Below are positions 56,021-64,000 of a stretch of 64,000 nucleotides of DNA, piece after piece. Position 1 is the first letter of the stretch. The number at the start of each line of letters is the position of its first letter. The notes below the pieces were generated by a model, which was given only the letters and a program-made list of their open reading frames with translations, ran no database searches and was not told the origin of the DNA. Position numbers and translations under genes: made by a program. This DNA is from Desmodesmus armatus (taxonomy: Eukaryota; Chlorophyta; Chlorophyceae; Sphaeropleales; Scenedesmaceae), in NCBI GenBank assembly GCA_007449985.2, contig VIIQ02000051.1:372001-436000 (forward strand), given 5' to 3'.

Positions 56021-58500
56021 GTCTGCAGCCTGCGAGGCCATGCCGCATCGCTACTGAGTTGTGCTGGCTGTGTGTTGCAGCAGGGGTTAGTGTCATGCTG
56101 GGCATGCAGCCCAGCAACCAGCTTGTGGTGTTGTCAGGTAGAGTGTTTCAGCATTGATCTAGCTGGTTCTGTGAGATGGTATTTGTCCTAAGTGTGAGTG
56201 CTGTGCAGCTTGTGGAGGGAGGGGCAGGGTTCAAGGGACAGGGGGCCTATGGTGTGCCGGGTTCGTATTGTATATGGCCCGGCGTTCTTTCCCTGCTTGT
56301 GAGTAGTCAGCTGTGGCCATCTCTTCCGCAGTGCTGTGTTCTGTGCTGTTCTGGCCTTCAATGCCATGGCATTGTCAGGCTGTGCGCTGTGCTGCGGTGT
56401 GACTTGGGTTCTGTGATGTGTCCAGGTCTGTTGACACCGACACAAGCAGCTTTCTGCTGCACTGTCTTCGACCCTGTCATGCCTTGTTGCACGGCCTTTA
56501 GGTCTGTTGCATGCATTTTCTGGCAATTCCCATGCAAGCAAAGGGCTGATTCAGTGTGGCGTGGGCTGGTGTGTGGACTTGTTGCACTGCAACGTGCAGC
56601 AGCCACCTATTGGCTGGTGTCTGCTTGTGCACATGCTGCGACTGGCTGTGCAATTATCGGCATGTTCGTGGCAGCCACACCAATTGCATGTGTGGACGCA
56701 GGCCGTGGATGGTGCATGGGCATGTCCTGGCAGCGCGCATGTCCTTGTGTGCTACCTCTATGTTGTTACGTCCTGACTCGCTTTTTGAGTGCTGCTGGCA
56801 TGTACTGCTTTGCCTCGTGCTGCTTGCCAGCCACATGCATGCCCAGGTGTGCAACCATGCCTGCGGTTTTTGTGCACGTGGATGGTGTAGTTGGTACATA
56901 TCACTTGCTTGTGAGGACGCACTGCAGTGGCCGGGGCCACGTCGGGTCTTCTCCAGATGGCGTGAAACTGTGAATTTAACGCAGTTCCACACCATCTTGC
57001 ATATGTCCTGGTCTGTCATTACTGGCTTGTTAGTTCTGCTAGTGGCTTTGTTGTCAGGTGGCCTGCTGTGGCTGCCCTTCCTGTTTCCACCTGTGAATGT
57101 AGCTTTTTTTGGCAAGGTCCTACCGCGCACACCTGTGCAGTCCTTGCTGCACCCCAAGCTCTGCAGCGGCAGCGGCCACAGCTGTTTGTGCATGCTCAGG
57201 GCTACTCTGCTTAATAACTCATCATGAGGGCTGTGACAATCAGCACGTGGTGTGCAGGGTTGCGCAGCGCTCAGGCCACACCTGCTGCGGCTGTGTGGTT
57301 GGTGATACTGAGTGTGGTGCTACCTGCACTTGCACAACAGCAGGAGGGTGGGCTGGCCAGGGTGCGGCGAGGGTGCCTTGTATTGAGTATATCGCGCAAT
57401 GGGCGGGCGTCGCACAATTGTGTGCTTGTAAGTTGTAGGACTTGATGGATATTAAGCATTGCTGGCGCATGGGCGAGAGGGGAGGGGGGCACCTGTTCAC
57501 CCATGCATCCACAGGCCCTGTGGATGCACACACCATCTTGGTGGTTTCCTGTGTGATTGTCACAGCCAGTCAGCCCTTCATGTGTGTTGCCAAGTATTCC
57601 AGGTGGCCGTGTGTTGGTGTTTATGACTAAAAGGCCTGTGCATGTGCATGTGTTTATCTCTTTGGTGCTGTGTGTACTTTAGCATGCTATACTGTGTTGC
57701 CAAGGTCATAGGCTGTTGTAGAAAAAGAGAATTATCGTGGGATTCTTGTGTTTGTCTGCCTTCAGGCTGATTCAGGCCGTGTGTCACCTGCTCCGCCATC
57801 TCCATCAACTAAAATTTGCAGGCATGCTTCACCATGCCGCTTTGCTAGCAGTGTTGCAGCCCCCCCCCCCCCCCCCGACAAGTGTGATGCTGCCCATCCT
57901 GTACCCTTTGTGTTGTTTACATCGCTGTGTTTGCAGCGTATTGTGCAGACAATATCGGATTCTGGAGAGTGGTGGCTGGGGACTAGTAGTTTGGTGGAAT
58001 GGAGAGAATCCATGGAAGAGCTCAGTAGAGGCCACCCACTCAACCTGAGTTATGCAATTGCGGCTTTGCACAGTGCTGGTTGCCGGTGATATGGAACAGC
58101 GTACGCCCAACTAAGCCGCTGGATGACCCGAGCATGTGGCAGCCTGCTGAGCAGGCCTAGGCCAGCTGGTGTTGTTGGCCCATGGGTGTGTCTGTTCAGT
58201 AAATCGCCGTCCACAGCAATAGCATTGCCTGGCTCAGGCCTAACTTGGAGGCATCCCATTGTTCAGCTGTGTGATCTGCAACCTCACGCTGTGATGTAGA
58301 ATAACAGGTTTTGTAGGGGCGTGTTGCAGCACATCAGGAGTGTGAGGCTGGCACCAGGGCTGAAAAGGCAAAGCCAACCCTTACATGGCGGCTACTGCTC
58401 CTGCATGTAGCCATGCTTGTCTCCAGCGACTGAGTGAACAATGACATGAGCCAGGACTCATCATCCCTAGCACTGCTGAGGACCTGCATCAGGTAACCAG
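56021..58500. other. Invertase 3' flank, T/G-rich, no supported gene
   Basis: About 2.5 kb of T/G-rich sequence. The longest open frame (56176-56973, plus) would give a Cys-rich protein with no recognisable domain and is probably a result of composition. A C run is at ~57861-57875. I see no gene. Confidence 0.5.
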
Positions 58501-58504
58501 GACC

Positions 58505-60080
58505 TGATCAGGTCCAGCACCACAAGCAGCTCAAGTGTGGTTTCAGCTTCTGCCACATGCTGACGGTTACCTGGCCTGGGCAGTGCAGCCAAGCAAGATT
58601 ACAAGGGACAGGTAGAATTTGAGGGTTGATTGGACAGTTGAACATGGCGTAATAGTTCCGCGCCCGTGCACGCAGTAGGCTTCGGCAATGTCTCCGAGAG
58701 GCTGCAGCCTTGAATACTTGCCTATTCACGCTTCAACAGTTATTCTGTTGGCTTGTCATCACGCTACATCCGACAGGGACTCTCCGAAAGTCAACCAACG
58801 TGTACCGAGCAGGTCGACTGTACGTCGACGTGTCGTCACCCGTCGAGGTAAAAGGCTGGAGCACCCTGGCACCATAGCAAAAACGACCTGTTTTTAATTC
58901 TTCACACGCCGGCTCACCCAAACGAACTTCAGCATACCGTACCGGGTTGATTGGTCGACAGTGCGAGCATGGTCTCCGTCACCGGACTCTTCCGCAGGCT
59001 CTTCAGCCTGCTGACCCTGTTTCTTGGCCTTTTCATGGGATCCCTTGTTGGAGCTGAACGCACAACATCGTAAGTGCCATGTAATGGAACCGTGCGTACA
59101 GGCACACGTCGGAAAGGCACTTCCGAGACTTGGCACTGCTGTCAGGTGAACGACCTCAACTTCTCCGTCCTGCCGTTGTTTCCATTGTTTCTGCTGGTGT
59201 CATGCAGCAGCCAGGCAGTGGCCGATGGTGAGTGTCTGAGAGGGCCGAGGCCAACAGACAGCAGCTTCCAACTGCAGACACTGCAGGACATGTTTGCATG
59301 CAACGGTGTCTGCTGGACGCTTTGGATAGACACAATGGCTTTGACGGGACGGCCCGTGCAGCAAAGTCAACACCATCTGAATTCTCACTCTACGTACTTC
59401 ATTACGCATTGATGCTGCTGACATGTCACACCATCGTGTTTGCAGATAAGCCCTTCATTGACACTGTCGCCCTGACAGTTGGGGGCCCCCACCGTCGCCT
59501 GCTTAGCGATGTATCTGATGGCGGTCGCTTTGGCGGTCGGTTTGGCGGCGATCGTGGCGGTGGTGGTTGTGGTCGTGGCCGTGGCCGTGCTCGTGCTCGC
59601 GGCCACGCCGGACGACTGCCTTGATGATCGCCAGCCATCCCTCTGACGCAAGGACAGGTGAGCGGCCGCCGCTGAAGTGGCACTTCAGGCTGGGCCGGCA
59701 GCAGTTCCCCGGCATGATGCAGTTGTTCTCAATCAGTGGCAGTGATACCAGGCAAGTCTCACTGGTAAGGATAGTGCAGCTCATCGTTGAGGTTGGTGTG
59801 GTCCACAACGACTGTACGCAAAAGTAAGATCATCAGTGTGGCGGCCTCGCTGCGATGCACCCGGCGGCCCAGCTGGGCAGGTCAGGCATGGGCCTACAGG
59901 TTAAACCACACGGTTATCTGCATAAATAATTGCTGACAGTGCACACATACCATTGGGAGGGGCTGGCCCAGTCCACGGTGGACTGGAGCAACCATGGATA
60001 CTATCTACAGTCTGTTTTGTTTCCCATGTGTGCATGGTTGATGCCCTTACAGGTACAGCCGTCATCGTGACAACAACAAT
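58505..60080. repeat. Segmental duplication, copy A
   Basis: Collinear with ~62020-63910. Shared blocks include AGCACCACAAGCA near the left end, GGGACAGGTAGAATTTGAGG, the whole first exon of the small gene, its last exon, and CAGGTACAGC.GTCAT near the right end. Identity is high in exons and patchy in introns. The units lie ~3.8 kb apart, same orientation. Confidence 0.85.
58969..59624 (+). CDS. Small secretory/membrane protein, copy A, Gly/Arg-rich tail
   Basis: Function unknown. Predicted exons: 58969-59069, 59208-59227 (20 bases) and 59446-59624, ~99 aa. Splice sites are shared with copy B, which supports the model. The first 33 residues (MVSVTGLFRRLFSLLTLFLG, then LFMGSLVGAERTT) look like a signal peptide or anchor. 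A linker SSQAVAD is followed by DKPFIDTVALTVG. The tail reads as Gly/Arg-rich, RFGGRFGGDRGGGGCGRGRG-like. In the frame one base away the tail is Val/Ala-rich and ends DDRQPSL at 59646, exactly as copy B does. So copy A may carry a frameshift, real or an assembly error, in the GGGGGCCCCC run at ~59481-59490. Confidence 0.55.
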
Positions 60081-61245
60081 TGTGCGCGACTACTTGAAAG
60101 AGGTTGAACGTTGACAGCCTGTACCTGAATAATGGTTTGTTGATGCTGCCAGCACCAAGCTTGAAATCAGTCGTGCCACAGCTGAGCTGTGAAATTGCTC
60201 AGTTAGCTGTGCCCAGCTTTGAGACATTGTTCAGTAAGTCAGTGACTTGACATCTTTGGCGCTGTATCACTGGCAATACTGCCAGTTTGTTGACGCACAG
60301 GCTCATGGCTGTGCCCAGCCTTGGGGCATTTTTTGTTGATTCAGTGCCTTGACGTCTCGATCACTGATTGGCGCTGTATGATCGTTATCACCGCCAGTGA
60401 CTGCCACCGCAGGATCATATAATGCCAGATTGTTGAAGCAGGCTCATGGCTTTGGCGTTGAATGCTTGTTGCAGTTGGTTATTGTGCAGTGCTAACACCT
60501 GTTTTGTTGCGTACGCACCCATCCAAGGGGAGCATCCCTTCCTAGTTGCTGTCCAGCTGTTGCTGGCTCAGAATAAAGGCAGCAGCCTGGTTCCTTATGT
60601 GAGGCGTGTATAGAACTGGGAAGTGATGCTGCACAGCTTGGCTGAGCTGAATGCCCAGCCGGCACAGAATAAGTTGGCAATCCTGCGTTGCATGGATGTG
60701 AGGCTGTACAGCCAGTACCGCACAGTGTGCGTGTTGCTGCTCAGCAATAGCAATGTAAGAGTTTCTGTTTTGCTGATATGGGCCACATCAATGATTGGAT
60801 GGGCTATGATAGCAGGGTGGAGCAGTACTGCTTGTTGAGCTTATGTCAGGTGGTTTGAACGTGCACTGACCAACAGAGGTGACCGCCCTCAGGTGTGTCG
60901 CTGACGGCAGCAGCTCTCTTGAGGGTTGACTGCATCAGTCACCAACTGCAGCTGTAGTACAGTACTACTCACTAGTGAGTGGCCGGACTCACTAGTTAGT
61001 AATGGGGGAGTATGTTACATGGACATTTTCGCCAAACAACAATGGCATTGCCCACCAGGATCGAGCCAGGTGAACCTCATAAGTTGTCTCCCCTGCGGTG
61101 GTTTGCACCACCTACACCGGGTTGACCAAAGAAGGCAGAACCACCAGAATTGCAGCAAGTGCCAGCCATGCTAGGAACCTATTGTGTGCAGAGATGAGGG
61201 CAGGCAACTATACCAGTGTGGACACAAGAAACAGAACAAAGTCAG
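59647..61245. other. Region between small gene A and the retroelement-like fragment
   Basis: The first ~430 bases belong to the duplicated block. The rest holds no supported gene. A perfect palindrome ACTCACTAGTGAGT with a partial second copy lies at ~60967-60996. Two similar segments with a GTGCCCAGC(C/T)TTG.G(A/G)CAT core lie at ~60208 and ~60313. Confidence 0.5.
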
Positions 61246-62076
61246 TCAAATACCCATAGTAAGGCCAAGCAAGCGTGCTCTGCGCACTTTCATTTTGTAC
61301 AAAGTGTGTGCCAGGGCCGACTGTTCGGCATGTTGAAACACAGTAGCAACACAATCTTGGTCACCCAACTGGACTGAAGCCGGGTCAGCAAAGGCTGGGC
61401 AGGCGGTGCGCAGATCATCATACACGGGACATTCAAGAATGAAGTGCTTTAGATCTTCAACATTGTTGCTGGTGCCAGTACGGGCCAGCACAGCAGCGCG
61501 GTTGGCCAGCGAAGCGTCCTGACCAGAGCACAAACGACAGATGCGATCCGCCCTTGGGACAGACTCCCTACGCTTGCGACCCTGCTCAATTTCAAGATGT
61601 GCAGAGCCAACACGCAACTGCGCCAGGTTTTGTGCCACGTTGAAAGACAAGCACAACTTCATATGCGGGGCTGCATGGTCAGTAATGCAGGAACACCAAG
61701 TCATTGCACCTGACACATAAGCTACTGCGCACCTTCCAACACATGTAGCCGCTGGCAAGCGCTGTTGCTTTGAATACAGTGCCAAGGAGCTTGCAAGCCA
61801 ATTGGGGGAGGGGAGTTGGGCTAGTTGGGCATAATGCTTTTGACGTGTATGCGCATTGGGCCAACCGTAGAAGCTGGATGGCTCACATGCCCGTCTGCAA
61901 ATGTGACATCTGGCAGCACGCATGTGCAAGGGCGAGGTTTCAGGCACCCAACTGGCAGAGGCCATGCTCATCTGTAGCGTCTGGGCGAACGATGGAATGA
62001 GCAAGTATGCATCCTCCGTTGCAGCTCCTGACCAGCACCACAAGCAAGTCAGGGTTTGACTTGTCCTCTGGTTCAC
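61246..62076 (-). mobile_element. Fragment resembling the C-terminal part of a non-LTR retroelement
   Basis: A 276-codon open frame on the minus strand. Its last third has CRLC, then VEDLKHFILECPVYDDLR, then a tail: the C-X2-C...H-X3-C arrangement and HFLLECP-like wording seen after the reverse transcriptase of many non-LTR elements. An earlier CHICRRAC may be another metal site. No RT catalytic block is visible, so it would be 5'-truncated. Its start overlaps the left end of duplicated block B, and block A keeps only the matching first piece (CLWCW near 58510-58540). It could instead be a domesticated or unrelated zinc-binding protein. Confidence 0.5.
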
Positions 62077-62437
62077 CCACTCAGGGCAGAGCAGCCTGTT
62101 AGGGACAGGCAGAACTTTGAGGTTGACTGGACAGTCGACATATTTTGGGGGGGGGGGGGAGGTTGTTACAAGTGGATACTTTCACCGCTGAGCGGTGGTG
62201 TGGAAACTTCTCGCACCCTTGGCCGCAGCGGGCCTTGGCAATTGGCATCTCGCGTGCAGCCTTTAAACTTACTTTTGACCTATATCTTTTACAGTATGAT
62301 CCGTCGTCTTGCTGGTCACCACGCTACATCTTGGTCAACATGGGCGTACGAATGCAGCAAACCCCCTTGTTTCAGCGCTAGAACGCTAGCGTTGCTGACA
62401 TGCACAACGCGTCGTTGAATGACATTGTTTTGAAATT

Positions 62438-62540
62438 GGTTTAGCGTTGGTTTGGCGTTGGATCGTCCGCAACGCTCCGTTGGTGTGCAGCAAAACCCAA
62501 AGCCGAACCAACGCCGAACCAACGCCAGACCAACGCGAAC
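62438..62540. repeat. Inverted repeat of GGTT.GCGTTGG units
   Basis: GGTTTAGCGTTGGTTTGGCG-like sequence at ~62438-62462 pairs with CGCCGAACCAACGCCAGACC-like sequence at ~62510-62535. Each arm is itself a short tandem repeat. It has no counterpart in copy A, so it was gained in B or lost from A. Confidence 0.75.
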
Positions 62541-62732
62541 GAACGACACTGGTGACTCATAGCTAGAGCTAGCAGCTAGAGCAAGTAGCTATTAGCTACT
62601 ATAGGGCGTCGACTTGTCGTCAACCGCCGAGTTAAAAGGCTGAAGCGCTGTGGCACCCTTGCACACCCGAATTACTCACGCCCGCTCACCCAAACATTGT
62701 AGCATACCCTACCGAATTGTTCGATCACCAGT

Positions 62733-63452
62733 ATGGTGTCCGTCAGCGGAGTCTTCCGCAGGCTTTTCAGCCTGCTGGCCCTGTTTCTTGGCCTTTGCAT
62801 GGGATCCCTTGTTGGAGCTGAACGCACAACAACGTAAGATCCAGGAACCGTGCCCTGTGGCACAGGCACACGTCTGAGCAGGCACTTCCAAGACGTGGCA
62901 CTGCTGTCAGGTGAACGGTCTCACCTTATCCGTCCTGCCGTTATTTCCATCGCCTTGTTCTGCATTTGTCATGCAGCAGCCAGGCAGTGACCAACGGTGA
63001 GCGTCTGACATGGCCGAGGCCTACAGACAGAAGCTTTGCCACTACAGACAATGCAGGACATCTTTGCCTGCACGCGTCACAGTGGTAGCGTTCACAATGG
63101 CTTAAGACAAAACAGCTCATGTCGCAAATGCACCACCATCAGGATCCCACCCTCCGCACTTGGCACAATGAGGCTCATGCTCATGCTCCTGACGCATCGC
63201 ACCTTCATGCTTGCAGAGAAGCCCTTCATCGACACTGTCGCCCTGACAGTTGGGGTCCCCACCGTCGCCTGCTTGGCGATGCATCTGATGATACCCTTGA
63301 TGGCGGCGGACTGCAAGGCGGTCGTGGTGCCACCGGTAGCCGTGGCGGTCGTGGTGATCGTGGCCGTGGTGGTGGCCATGGCCGTGGCGATCGTGGCCGT
63401 GGTCGTGGTGGCGCCCGCGGCGGCCGCTGATGATCGCCAGCCATCCCTTTGA
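62733..63452 (+). CDS. Small secretory/membrane protein, copy B, Val/Ala-rich hydrophobic tail
   Basis: Function unknown; paralogue of 58969-59624. Predicted exons: 62733-62833, 62977-62996 and 63217-63452, ~118 aa. The first exon is 101 bases in both copies and encodes MVSVSGVFRRLFSLLALFLG plus CMGSLVGAERTT, a likely signal or anchor. The third exon begins EKPFIDTVALTVGVPTVACL and continues into a long Val/Ala run, consistent with one or two membrane helices, ending DDRQPSL. The next frame is also open and would be RGG-like (GGRGATGSRGGRGDRGRGGG). Synonymous differences from copy A and the shared DDRQPSL end favour the hydrophobic frame. Confidence 0.55.
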
Positions 63453-64000
63453 CGCAAGGACAGGTGATCGGTGCAATCTGCACTGGGCCGGCAGCAGTTC
63501 CCCCGCCAGGGGAATCATGGCATGATGCAGTTGCAGTCAATCAGTGGCTGTGATACCAGGCAGTTCTGACTGGTGAAGACAGTTCAGCTCATCATTGCGG
63601 TCTGTCACACTGTACATGTGCCACATCGAGTGGACGCTGGAGTTAGATGGCCTCACTGTAACGCACCCAATGCAACCATGGCAATGCACCCAGGCAATGC
63701 ACCCAGGCTGGGCAGGTCAGACATGGGCCTGCAGGTCAAGTGCATGCTATGAACTGCATACAACGTCGCTGACATTGCACACATACCCTTTGGAGGGGCC
63801 CCCAACGGTTGGTAGACTTATCCACGCTTGCCTTCTGTGTTCTTTCCCATGTGTGCCACACAGCCATGGCATGGTTGATGCCCCGCCAGGTACAGCTGTC
63901 ATGCTGGTTAAGCACGAAGAGTAGCACGAAGAGTGTAGCACGAAGAGTGCAGCATGAAGAGTGTAGCGGCTAGCATTGTCACACTGAGTTTCTGAATGCA
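63453..64000. other. Right end of the window, flank of small gene B
   Basis: The duplicated sequence continues to about 63910. Next come four tandem copies of an ~18-base AGCACGAAGAGTGT-like unit at ~63910-63965. No gene is seen. Confidence 0.55.

Larger units (their letters stand above)
62020..63910. repeat. Segmental duplication, copy B
   Basis: Partner of 58505-60080. It includes the small gene B and flanks, plus an insert with an inverted repeat at ~62438-62540. Confidence 0.82.

Noticed and set aside
56176..56973. 265-codon plus-strand open frame after the invertase
   Set aside because: Cys- and Trp-rich with no domain. It is explained by T/G-rich composition, which removes stops on this strand; there is no splice or start context.

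Overview
The window looks like nuclear DNA of a green alga, probably a chlorophycean. The evidence is: dense GT-AG introns in every large gene; a very large repeat protein resembling the octotricopeptide (OPR) organelle RNA factors typical of these algae; a plant-type arginine-rich tandem CCCH zinc-finger protein; TTTAGGG-type telomere-like sequence inside an intron; and many CAG/CTG tracts and poly-G/C runs. I cannot name the species.

Layout: (1) 319-7036, minus: a PGM2-type phosphoglucomutase/phosphopentomutase in 12 exons. (2) 7037-7500: a short divergent promoter with three perfect CACGTG boxes. (3) 7501-17827, plus: a 10-exon gene for a ~2,480-residue OPR-like protein. (4) 18759-20697, plus: an RR-TZF CCCH zinc-finger protein with two apparent one-base losses. 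(5) 23284-29577, plus: a class III (GABA-type) aminotransferase in 12 exons. (6) 30474-43255, minus: a USP5/UBP14-type deubiquitinase in 22 exons. (7) 43710-50893, minus: a YGL114W-type OPT transporter in 10 exons. (8) 51701-56020, plus: a GH32 invertase in 11 exons, divergent from the transporter. (9) 58.5-63.9 kb: a duplicated block carrying two small paralogous genes, separated by a fragment that resembles the C-terminal part of a non-LTR retroelement.

The genes do not form a pathway. Two act on sugar metabolism (invertase, PGM2) and one on amine/amino-acid metabolism. The others concern RNA (OPR-like, TZF), ubiquitin recycling and transport.

The most striking signal is architectural. In at least ten places an exon edge, with its splice site and some adjoining intron, has been tandemly duplicated into the neighbouring intron, leaving two to six copies in different states of decay. 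The deubiquitinase alone has seven such loci, including a recent copy of the exon end that encodes the catalytic cysteine. Related to this, (CTG)n tracts of 15, 24 and 31 units lie at 3' splice sites. At the longest, the neighbouring repeat unit has 5 CTGs and keeps its AG, while the expanded unit has lost it. Other notable points are a 9-base mini-exon encoding the DPN of the invertase active site, exactly as in land plants; a 77-base-arm hairpin; and a paralogue pair whose tails are read in different frames.

Splice sites were assigned by eye from phase and family conservation, so exon boundaries are predictions.
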